Assembly (NCBI GenBank): GCA_965201155.1
Contig: OZ241752.1
Coordinates: 2,542,001 to 2,606,000, forward strand
DNA from: JANQOH01 sp965201155
Lineage (GTDB): Bacteria; Pseudomonadota; Alphaproteobacteria; UBA7887
Direction of reading: 5' to 3'
DNA: 64,000 bases
A program made the position numbers and the translations under genes. The notes below the pieces were generated by a model. That model did not search any database. It had not been told where the DNA came from and saw only the letters and a program-made list of their open reading frames with translations. This document shows, in pieces, positions 51,534 to 59,004 of this stretch (position 1 is the stretch's first letter; the number at the start of each line of letters is the position of its first letter).

Positions 51534-52277
51534 TCAGGCGGCGATCCGGTCAGCCGCTATCAGATATTCGATATTACCTGCCGGACCGCTGATCGGACTT
51601 TCGGTGACGCCCCGCACGCGCCATCCCGCCAGACCGTCAAACCAGGTGCGCACCTTGTTGCACACCGCGTCGCGCACCGCCGGGTCGCCCACCACGCCGG
51701 CGCGGGAGACAGCCTCGCGTCCCGCCTCGAATTGCGGCTTGATCAACGCTGCGGCCCACGCCCCTTCGGCGCATAATGACAGCGGCGCGGGCAGCACCGT
51801 CGCAAGGCCGATGAAGCTCGCATCGCATACCAGCGCATTCACGGGTTCGGAAACCTGCTCACTGTTCAGGAAGCGCGCATTGGTGCGCTCCAGCACCACG
51901 ACGCGCGGATCGGTGCGCAGCCGCCAGGCAAGCTGGCCGCGCCCGACATCCACGGCATAGACCCTTGCCGCGCCGCGCGCCAGCAGCACATCGGTGAAGC
52001 CCCCGGTCGAGGCGCCGATATCAAGGCACACCCGCCCTCCGGTCTCGAGACCGAACACATCCAGCCCATGGGCAAGTTTGACGCCGCCGCGCGACACCCA
52101 GGGATGGTCGCGCCCGCGTACGCTGAGCGGTGCTGCCTCATCCACTTGCCGGCCCGGCTTGTCGAGCCGCCTTTCGCCGCTGAACACAAGCCCGGCCATG
52201 ATCAGCGCCTGTGCGCGAGTGCGGCTTTCCGCCAGTCCGCGCGCCACCAGCAGAGCGTCCAGCCGCTGCGCCGCCAT
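51534..52277 (-). CDS. tlyA: TlyA-family rRNA (cytidine-2'-O)-methyltransferase
   Basis: A 247-residue protein with an N-terminal S4 RNA-binding domain (QRLDALLVARGLAESRTRAQALIMAGLVFSG) and a Rossmann methyltransferase domain (VCLDIGASTGGFTDVLLARGAARVYAVDVG, then ALVCDASFIGL and ALIKPQFEAGRE). TlyA methylates ribosomal RNA at cytidines in both subunits in some bacteria; other homologues are called haemolysin A from early work. Start ATG shares one base with the stop of ispA (TGATG), so translation is coupled. It converges with the hydrolase gene. Confidence 0.92.
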   Translation of the reverse strand: MAAQRLDALLVARGLAESRTRAQALIMAGLVFSGERRLDKPGRQVDEAAPLSVRGRDHPWVSRGGVKLAHGLDVFGLETGGRVCLDIGASTGGFTDVLLARGAARVYAVDVGRGQLAWRLRTDPRVVVLERTNARFLNSEQVSEPVNALVCDASFIGLATVLPAPLSLCAEGAWAAALIKPQFEAGREAVSRAGVVGDPAVRDAVCNKVRTWFDGLAGWRVRGVTESPISGPAGNIEYLIAADRIAA

Positions 52278-53167
52278 CAGTGCCGCCGCGTCGTGATAAA
52301 CCGTGCAGCGTCGCGCAGGAGTTCAGCGCGCTTCCCGAACCGCGCCAGCGCCCCGACCGCCTCGGCGACCAGCTCGTCGGCCCGCACCCGCGCGCCTGCC
52401 GAACCCAGAAGCGATACGAAAGTCGACTTGCCTGCGGCCGCATCATGGCCGACATGCTTGCCTGTTTCCGCCGGGTCGCCTTCTGCATCGAGAATATCGT
52501 CGGCGATCTGGAAGGCGAGGCCGAACGCCGCCGCATAGCTGCGCAGCGCCGCCCGGTCCGCCGCCTCCGCGCCGCCGAGAACGGCGCCGGCGTCGCACGC
52601 CCAGCCAAACAATGCGCCGGTTTTCAGGCGCTGCATGGTCGTGATTCCCGCGAGGTTGAGGGACCGCTGTTCACCCTCCAGATCGATCACCTGCCCGCCG
52701 ATCATGCCGCGCATGCCTGCCGCCTGAGCGAGCGTTGCGACCAATGCAGCGCGCACCCCGGCATCGGGGTGGGTCGCCTCATCTGCCAGCACTTCAAAGG
52801 CCAGCGTAAGCAGGCCGTCGCCGGCAAGAATCGCGGTCGCTTCGTCAAAGGCGATATGCACGGCCGGACGCCCGCGGCGCTGCGCCGCATTGTCCATGCT
52901 GGGAAGGTCGTCGTGTGCCAGCGAATAGCAGTGCAGCATCTCGAGAGCAGCCGCGCCGCGCACCACCCCCGCGGCGGACATATCGAACAGCCTGGCGCTT
53001 TCCATCAGCAGGAACGGACGCAGGCGCTTGCCGCCGCCGAGGCAGGCATAGCGCATGGCCCGTGATACCCGCGCGTGGGACAGCGTATCGTCGTCGGGGA
53101 TGAGCGTTGCCAGCATGCGCTCGACCCTGCCGGCGGCAGATTCCAGCGCCGGCAGCAGTGCGTTCAA
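52277..53167 (-). CDS. ispA: Farnesyl/geranyl diphosphate synthase
   Basis: A 296-residue polyprenyl synthase. The first aspartate-rich motif is YSLAHDDLPSMDNAAQRRGRP (DDxxxxD type) and the second FGLAFQIADDILDAEGD; GGGKRLRPFLL lies before them. It condenses isopentenyl and dimethylallyl diphosphates in the cytoplasm. The start is set at a TTG (53167) overlapping the xseB stop (TTGA); this gives an N-terminus in register with E. coli IspA (NALLPALESAAGRVERMLA). The next ATG at 53116 would remove 17 of these residues. xseB, ispA order is widespread in proteobacteria. Confidence 0.93.
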   Translation of the reverse strand: MNALLPALESAAGRVERMLATLIPDDDTLSHARVSRAMRYACLGGGKRLRPFLLMESARLFDMSAAGVVRGAAALEMLHCYSLAHDDLPSMDNAAQRRGRPAVHIAFDEATAILAGDGLLTLAFEVLADEATHPDAGVRAALVATLAQAAGMRGMIGGQVIDLEGEQRSLNLAGITTMQRLKTGALFGWACDAGAVLGGAEAADRAALRSYAAAFGLAFQIADDILDAEGDPAETGKHVGHDAAAGKSTFVSLLGSAGARVRADELVAEAVGALARFGKRAELLRDAARFITTRRH

Positions 53168-53457
53168 GAACCAGTCTCGTTCGGGTTGTCGACAGCCTCG
53201 CTGCGCACTGTGCCGTCGGCGTCCATGGCGATACTGTTCACGCGCATTTCGGCGGCGCGCAGTTTGCCGTCGCAATGGCGTTTCAGCGCGGCGCCTCGCG
53301 CATAGGCGCTGATCGCGCCTTCAAGATCGATCTGTCCGCCCTCGAGCCGGCGCACGATCTCTTCAAGTTCCCCCATGGCCTGTTCGAAGGTCATCCCGGC
53401 GATGTCCTCAAATTCGGTATCTGCCGAACCTTCGCCGCCCTGGTCGCTGCTCGCCAT
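53164..53457 (-). CDS. xseB: Exodeoxyribonuclease VII small subunit
   Basis: A 97-residue acidic protein that binds the large subunit XseA to form exonuclease VII. The family stretch is MTFEQAMGELEEIVRRLEGGQIDLEGAISAYARGAALKRHCDGKLRAAEMRV. It has short non-conserved ends of about 20 residues each. It is the first gene of the xseB, ispA, tlyA run on the minus strand. xseA is not in this window. Confidence 0.94.
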   Translation of the reverse strand: MASSDQGGEGSADTEFEDIAGMTFEQAMGELEEIVRRLEGGQIDLEGAISAYARGAALKRHCDGKLRAAEMRVNSIAMDADGTVRSEAVDNPNETGS

Positions 53458-53861
53458 CGCCCCGACTCATGCTCATTTTCCCGGCAACCATAGGCGTGGC
53501 ACGAAACCCCTGCAAGACGCCGTTGCCAGGAAAAGGAACTTCGCATGAACGACGTTCCCGGCGCTGCCGCAGGGCGTTGAAGCGCGGTCCCCGTCGACGG
53601 GGATCCGGACAACCTCGAAAATCCCGACACGCTGCCGGGTTCTTCGCGGCCGGGGTCCGCGCCAGTGCCAGTTTACATTTTTTCTGCAGCGTCGGTTTAC
53701 AGCACTGTCGCCACACCTAAATGAAAATACCGGGGAGGCCGTATATTTGGCAGGACCATGCAATCGGAGGTTACGGCCCTACCGATTCAACCGGTTCTTG
53801 TCAGCATGCTGAGAAGACAGTGTCGGCAAAGCCTGCCGACCGAAGACGCAAGGGGACCGCG
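53458..53861. other. Intergenic region between xseB and the autotransporter gene
   Basis: About 400 bases between divergent genes. Two TTTACA boxes lie at 53673-53678 and 53697-53702; the second is followed after 16 bases by TAAATG (53719-53724), a weak candidate promoter for the autotransporter. The frame of that gene stays open through 53721-53861, but the encoded residues do not look like coding sequence and the best ribosome-binding site (AAGGGGA) is at 53862. No RNA gene was recognised. Confidence 0.5.
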
Positions 53862-56800
53862 ATGCATATGTTCAGTGACTCCGCAGCGGGCGCGCTGCCT
53901 CATGGGCCGATATTCGGCGCTGATTCCGGGACGGCAAACATGCCGGGGGAAGAATTTTTTCCGCAGGGGTTGAGACGGCAAGCCGGGCTTTGCCCCTTTG
54001 CGGTCAAGAGCCTGGCCGCCAGGCTTCTGAACCATCGCCTGTTCCGCCGCGCGGCCGCGCGGCGGAACAGGCGATGGTTCAGAAGCCTGTTCCGCCGCGC
54101 GGCCGCGCGGCTGTGCCGGGACCGTCGGGCCCGGCCTTCCCCGCTACAGCACCGTTCCCGCGGCCTCTGGAGCCGGGCCTATCTCTGGCTTGCTGCACTC
54201 CTGGTCGGGCTCGCTGCGCTCGCTGCCGGCCCGGCCAACGCCCAGACCGTGCCGGACAAGGTCACCGGCCTCACGCTGACGGCGGGCGACGGCAGCATCG
54301 CGGCGAACTGGACCGAGCCGAGCGACGGCGGCTCGCCTATTGCCGCATACATGGTGAACTACAGACCGACTGGCCAAAGCGGCTTCCTTAATAGCTGGCA
54401 TGGCAACACTGGCACCACCCACACCAAGACCGGCCTGACCAACGGCACGGCCTACGATTTCCGCGTTCGCGCCAGGAACGCCGAGGGCTGGGGCCCCTGG
54501 TCAGATACCGCAACCGCCACGCCAGTCACTGTGCCCCGGAAAGTCACGGGCCTGAAGTTGACCAGGCGCAACGGCGACATCAAGGCGGACTGGAAAGCGC
54601 CGGAGGACGGCGGTTCGGCCATCACCGGCTACGATGTGGAATACCGCACTTCGCCGTCCGGCACCTGGACCGACGCCAGCGACAGCGGTACCGACACCAC
54701 CCACACCAAGAGCGGCCTGACCGACGGCACGGCCTACGATTTCCGCGTTCGGGCGGTGAATGCCGAGGGCGACGGCCCCTGGTCGGATATCGCAACCGCA
54801 CAGCCGGTCACTGTGCCCCGGAAAGTCACGGGTCTGGAGTTGACCGGGCGCAACGGCGACATCAAGGCGGACTGGAAAGCGCCGGAGGACGGTGGTTCGG
54901 CCATCACCGGCTACGATGTGCAATACCGCGAGTCCTCAGCCACAACGTGGAGCGACGTCAGCCATACTGGAACCGACACCACCGTTACCCAAGAGAGCCT
55001 CACTAACTACACTGACTACGACTTCCAGGTTCGGGCGGTGAATGCCGAGGGCGACGGCCCCTGGTCGGATATCGCAACCGCGCAGCCGGTGGAGTCGCCG
55101 AGCACCCCGTCGATCACAGCCAAAGGCTATGACGCGACCATTGTCGTCATGTTCACGCCGGGGTCGAGCGGCGGCCCGCCCACCCACTATGAAGTGTGCT
55201 GGGAAGCATCCGGGGTCAGCACGGAATGCGAGACCGTCCGGGGAACGGGCTTTGCGATCGATTCCGTCACCAACGGCACCGAATATTCGGTGCGTGGAAA
55301 GGCACATAACGGCGCCGGCTCCAGTAGTTATTCCAGTGACGTCACGGCGACCCCGGTTGCCGCCACTCCCGGCAACGCGCCGCAGCCCAGGTCCGTCAAG
55401 GTGCAACCAGGCAACACCAAGGTGATGCTCGAATGGGAACCCGGGATGGTGCACAGCGGTGCAGACGAAACGAACCACTATGAGGTGCGCCACGGCGCCG
55501 CCGAAGGCACCGGAACCTGGGCCGATGTGGGTGAGGAACTGAGCGAGGAGATCAACAGCCTCACGAACGGCACCAACTACTGGTTCCATGTGCGCGCCTG
55601 CGCCGGCGAAAGCCTCGGAACCCGTTGCAGCGGCGCGGTCAGCGTCAGAGGCGAGCCGACGGCCACCCCGCTCCCGTGGCGCGTGGGCGGCATGAACGGC
55701 GAAGGCATCGCCGTCGAGAGCGGCCAAAAGAGCCTGAAAGTGACCTGGCCTTCGGCGACCTATGCTGACAGCTACGAGATACGCTATGGCACCTACGAGT
55801 TGGGGTTCAACGGCGCGTGGATGGCAACGGCCAACGCCGACTCCCACAACCTGAGAGAGCTGACCAACGGCGAGAGATACATGATCAAGATTCGCGGGGT
55901 GAACACGGCAGGGAGCGGCCCGGAGTCATCATGGGTCATGGGCGTCCCCGAGAGTTCGGCGCCGCAGCAGTTCAGGTCCGCGCCGCCCCCTGGCAAGAAG
56001 GTCAGCGGGGAAATCATCGGACTGAGCTGGCAGCCGGGACCGGGCATGTCGCCGGGCAGCTATGAGCTGCAGTCGGTGCAGGCCTCCGATAGCTGGCAGG
56101 TGGCGCAGTCGAAGACGGTGACCGGCACCTCGACGCAATTGTCGGGATTGACACCTGAAACGGCCTACAATCTGCGGGTGCGCTCGGTCTACCATGAAGA
56201 CATCCCCGGCGGCTGGTCGGAGACGCTCTCGGTGACGCCGGGCGATACCAAGGCGGTGCTCACCCAGCCCTTCGCCGACCTGTCCCTTGCCAATGACGCG
56301 ACCCACGAGATCGATCTTTCCGGGCATTTCAGCGGCGCCGGCCTGAGCTACGCGGTGAGTGTGACGACAACGCACAAGAAGACCGGGAAGGTGAAGACCG
56401 GCCCGCTCAACAGCGTCGCACGCAACAAGATCACAGGCAGCCTCGACGGTGCTGCACTGACTCTGACCGCAGGACCGGAGGGCGAGCATGTACTGGGAAT
56501 GAAAGTCACGGCCACGGATGCGGAGGGCGGTACGGCGAGCGGCAGTTTCGAACTGACGGTTGCGCCTGACCCGGCGACGCTCATCCAGCCCCTGGAAGAC
56601 CTGTCGCTCGCCAATGGCGAGGCGCATGATCTCGATCTCTCCCAACATTTCAGCGGCACCGGCCTGACCTGGCAGGTGATGGTGACGACGACCCACAAGA
56701 AGACGGGGAAGGTGCGCACGGGTCCGATCAACACACTTGCCCGGAACAAGATTCACGGGAGTTTCTCCAGCGCTGTGCTGACGCTGACCGCGGGAGCGCA

Positions 56801-58466
56801 AGGCGACCATGTGCTGGGGATGGAAGTGATTGCGACGGATGCGGATGACGGCACGGCGAGCGACAGTTTCGAGCTCACAGTGGGCGCTGAGCCGGATTCG
56901 GACTCGCTTGCCAGCGAGGCGCTGCAGAATGCGCTTGCGCATCAGGCGCGGCAGCTTCTTGAGGACACCTCCGCTGTGATCGGCAACCGCATGGTCGACG
57001 CCAGCACCGGCAGCGACGCGCTGACAGCGCTTGCGGGTCTGTTCGGCCAGCAGGGTCCGGGCGGCTGCCCGCTCGGGGAAAGCATCGAGGATTGCGTCAC
57101 CCGCGGCTCCGCCGGCGGCGGCATCGCTGCGCTCTTCAACCCGCAGGGCGGGTTCGGCGCGGGGTCCGATCCATTCAGCCTTGCACCGCAAAGCTCCGGC
57201 TTCAACGCGCAGGACCAGTCCTTCGGCTTTGCCGAACTGCGCGAGCGGGCGAAACATGGCTTTGCCATCTCCCTCAACCAACCGCTGCCGCAGCCCGGCG
57301 CGCAGTTCACCCAGGACATGGCGCCGCCGCAGAATGACATGCAGCTCACCCTGTGGGGCCAGGCCGCACCGGGCCTGTCCCAGGGCACCATGTTCTGGGG
57401 TATGGATGCACAGCGGTCCGGACGCTGGATAACCGGTCTCGCATTCTCTGAAAGCACCGGCAGCACCATTTCCGCGCTGTCGCGCGGCAATGGCCGCGTG
57501 TCGGGTTTTGCCGAGAGCGAGGTGACGGCGGTCTATCCCTATGCCAGGGGCCGCATCGCCTCGGGTCTGGATGTGTGGAGCCTTGCCGGCTGGGGCCAGG
57601 GCCGTCTGGCGAGCCGCTGGGCGGACCAGTCCGATGTATCGCGTCCCGAGGAAGCAATCGACCTCCATGGGGGTCTGGCGTTCAGCATGGGCCTTGCCGG
57701 CGCCGAGCAGCGTCTCTATGAGCATGGCGGCTTCAGCGTCTCGGCTGTCGGCGATGCCGGCTGGTCGCGCCTTGCCGTATCAGGCGGCACGGCGGACGGC
57801 GTGGCGGCGTCGGTGCACCGCACCCGCGCCGCGGTGGAAGGACGCTGGCTGTCGGATACCTGGAGCTCGAACCTGCGCGTCGGTGGCCGCGTTGACGGCG
57901 GCGACGGCGAGACGGCTTCGGGCGCCGAGCTTTCGGGCGATGTGCTCCATAGCTGGGGCCGCTGGGAAGCGGGTCTTCAGGGTCGCTGGTACAGCGCGAA
58001 CACGGCGGAGGCATCTGCAGGCGGATTTGGCGACCAGGGCGTGCGGGCGGCGCTCGGCCTTCGCAGCGCAGCCGACGGCACGGGCCTGGCCTTCACCCTG
58101 TCTCCGGGCTGGGGCACGGCGGGTCTGTCGCACGCGGCGGGAGCGGTGCAAGGCGCCGGTCTGCTGGATACGCTTCCGGGCAATATGGCCGCCGCAGGCG
58201 TGGCCGGTGACGCAGCGGCAGCGGCCGCATCTGCGCCGCATGTCAACGGCCAGATATCCTGGGGAACCGGCGTGGACGGTTTGCTGCGCGGGCAGGAAGT
58301 GCTGCGCCCCTGGGCAGAGTTCTCGCTCTCGAGCGATGCCCGCCAGCTCCGCACCGGCCTCGCGCTGGAGGGGCCGCTGCGCACGAGCTTCGCCCTGGAG
58401 CGCAGGGAAAGCGTCACAGGCGGCGCGGACCACGGCCTCATAGTGCTGCTGGGCACGCGGTTCTAG
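53862..58466 (+). CDS. Large surface protein: fibronectin type III repeats, two Ig-like repeats and autotransporter-type beta-barrel
   Basis: A 1534-residue predicted outer-membrane protein. Residues 1-127 form an unusually long leader: a hydrophilic, arginine-rich part (about 100 residues) and then a hydrophobic core (LAALLVGLAALAAGPANAQ). Residues 130 to about 820 hold seven fibronectin type III-like domains (TYPICAL end motif YDFRVRAxNAEGxGPWSD in the first three); domains 2 and 3 are almost identical at the DNA level. Two 107-residue repeats follow (TTTHKKTGKV). The last 480 or so residues include MQLTLWGQAAPGLSQGTMFW, a WxLAGWGxG motif and end in LGTRF, as in autotransporter barrels. ATG 53862 follows AAGGGGA. 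It probably displays adhesin-like repeats; the target is unknown. Confidence 0.85.
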   Translation: MHMFSDSAAGALPHGPIFGADSGTANMPGEEFFPQGLRRQAGLCPFAVKSLAARLLNHRLFRRAAARRNRRWFRSLFRRAAARLCRDRRARPSPLQHRSRGLWSRAYLWLAALLVGLAALAAGPANAQTVPDKVTGLTLTAGDGSIAANWTEPSDGGSPIAAYMVNYRPTGQSGFLNSWHGNTGTTHTKTGLTNGTAYDFRVRARNAEGWGPWSDTATATPVTVPRKVTGLKLTRRNGDIKADWKAPEDGGSAITGYDVEYRTSPSGTWTDASDSGTDTTHTKSGLTDGTAYDFRVRAVNAEGDGPWSDIATAQPVTVPRKVTGLELTGRNGDIKADWKAPEDGGSAITGYDVQYRESSATTWSDVSHTGTDTTVTQESLTNYTDYDFQVRAVNAEGDGPWSDIATAQPVESPSTPSITAKGYDATIVVMFTPGSSGGPPTHYEVCWEASGVSTECETVRGTGFAIDSVTNGTEYSVRGKAHNGAGSSSYSSDVTATPVAATPGNAPQPRSVKVQPGNTKVMLEWEPGMVHSGADETNHYEVRHGAAEGTGTWADVGEELSEEINSLTNGTNYWFHVRACAGESLGTRCSGAVSVRGEPTATPLPWRVGGMNGEGIAVESGQKSLKVTWPSATYADSYEIRYGTYELGFNGAWMATANADSHNLRELTNGERYMIKIRGVNTAGSGPESSWVMGVPESSAPQQFRSAPPPGKKVSGEIIGLSWQPGPGMSPGSYELQSVQASDSWQVAQSKTVTGTSTQLSGLTPETAYNLRVRSVYHEDIPGGWSETLSVTPGDTKAVLTQPFADLSLANDATHEIDLSGHFSGAGLSYAVSVTTTHKKTGKVKTGPLNSVARNKITGSLDGAALTLTAGPEGEHVLGMKVTATDAEGGTASGSFELTVAPDPATLIQPLEDLSLANGEAHDLDLSQHFSGTGLTWQVMVTTTHKKTGKVRTGPINTLARNKIHGSFSSAVLTLTAGAQGDHVLGMEVIATDADDGTASDSFELTVGAEPDSDSLASEALQNALAHQARQLLEDTSAVIGNRMVDASTGSDALTALAGLFGQQGPGGCPLGESIEDCVTRGSAGGGIAALFNPQGGFGAGSDPFSLAPQSSGFNAQDQSFGFAELRERAKHGFAISLNQPLPQPGAQFTQDMAPPQNDMQLTLWGQAAPGLSQGTMFWGMDAQRSGRWITGLAFSESTGSTISALSRGNGRVSGFAESEVTAVYPYARGRIASGLDVWSLAGWGQGRLASRWADQSDVSRPEEAIDLHGGLAFSMGLAGAEQRLYEHGGFSVSAVGDAGWSRLAVSGGTADGVAASVHRTRAAVEGRWLSDTWSSNLRVGGRVDGGDGETASGAELSGDVLHSWGRWEAGLQGRWYSANTAEASAGGFGDQGVRAALGLRSAADGTGLAFTLSPGWGTAGLSHAAGAVQGAGLLDTLPGNMAAAGVAGDAAAAAASAPHVNGQISWGTGVDGLLRGQEVLRPWAEFSLSSDARQLRTGLALEGPLRTSFALERRESVTGGADHGLIVLLGTRF
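54020..54089. repeat. Perfect 70-bp palindrome inside the autotransporter leader
   Basis: Bases 54020-54089 read the same on both strands, with two 35-bp arms and no spacer; the centre is at 54054/54055 (GCGGCCGC). Bases 54037-54063 recur as a 27-bp direct repeat at 54085-54111, offset by 48 bases, so the reading frame is kept and LFRRAAAR appears twice. A template switch during replication would give this arrangement. Confidence 0.95.
54523..55088 (+). repeat. Two tandem 282-bp repeats encoding near-identical FN3 domains
   Basis: The phrase starting GTCACTGTGCCCCGGAAAG at 54525 recurs at 54807, exactly 282 bases (94 codons) later. The first 120 bases or so of each unit differ by only a few bases; the middle part, encoding the variable strand residues, differs more. 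The end phrase GAATGCCGAGGGCGACGGCC is also shared. This is a recent in-frame duplication of one FN3 domain. Confidence 0.9.
56259..56900 (+). repeat. Two 321-bp (107-codon) repeats encoding Ig/cadherin-like domains
   Basis: Units begin at about 56259 and 56580. Shared residues include TTTHKKTGKV, ARNKI and HVLGM, and both end with SFELTV. DNA identity is lower than for the FN3 pair, so this is an older duplication. It lies between the FN3 part and the barrel. Confidence 0.85.
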
Positions 58467-58533
58467 CAGATTGATTCCAGGTTCCCGGGGGTGCCGCAGG
58501 AGCAGAGGCTTCTGCCGGTAGCTCCGGGTAACC

Positions 58534-58572
58534 GGCCCCCGCCGCCACAGATGCGGCGGGGGCCGTTTTTTT
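58534..58572 (+). terminator. Rho-independent terminator of the autotransporter gene
   Basis: GGCCCCCGCCGC and its complement form a 12-bp stem with a 7-base loop, followed by G and seven thymines. It lies 67 bases after the autotransporter stop. Confidence 0.9.
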
Positions 58573-58638
58573 CATGGCGGCGGCATCGCGGCGGCAGTGT
58601 CCTGCTGTCTCGGCCTGCCTGACCGGAGGAAGACCGCG

Positions 58639-59004
58639 CTAGTCGCCGGCGCCGCCCATACCCGCAACGCAATCCGCTGCTTGCGTGTTGCAGATGGCGG
58701 TGATCCGGTAGGAACCGTCGCGACCTTGCTTCAGCATGAACGCTACCGGATCGCCGGCACTGAAACTGCGGAGATCGACATTTCGCATTGCGCCGAACCG
58801 CATGGTCATGGCGACCATGCCGATTGCGTCAATAGGGCCGTGGTCGATCATGATGGAATTGCCGTCTTCGGCCACCGAGACAACCGTTCCTGTGCCATGG
58901 CCGGCATCTGCCGCGCCGCCCCCATGCCCGGCATGACCGCCGTCCTGCGCCCAGGCAGGCCCTGCGAAAAGCGCCAGAATCGTGAAAAGTGTCAGCATCT
59001 TCAT
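58639..59004 (-). CDS. cusF: CusF-like periplasmic copper-binding protein
   Basis: A 121-residue protein with a signal peptide (residues 1-19, LTLFTILALFAGPAWAQ). A histidine- and glycine-rich spacer (GGHAGHGGGAADAGHG) precedes the CusF core GTVVSVAEDGNSIMIDHGPIDAIGMVAMTMRFGAM, with the histidine and methionines that hold Cu(I) or Ag(I) in CusF. The C-terminal part SAGDPVAFMLKQGRDGSYRIT is the family's last strand pair; a short tail contains two cysteines (CNTQAADC). It is the last gene of a Cus-type operon and overlaps the pump gene by 4 bases. It should hand metal to the adaptor. Confidence 0.9.
   Translation of the reverse strand: MKMLTLFTILALFAGPAWAQDGGHAGHGGGAADAGHGTGTVVSVAEDGNSIMIDHGPIDAIGMVAMTMRFGAMRNVDLRSFSAGDPVAFMLKQGRDGSYRITAICNTQAADCVAGMGGAGD

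Noticed and set aside
55929..57725. Minus-strand frame of 598 codons
   Set aside because: Antisense to the autotransporter; composition is that of a shadow frame and no motif was recognised.
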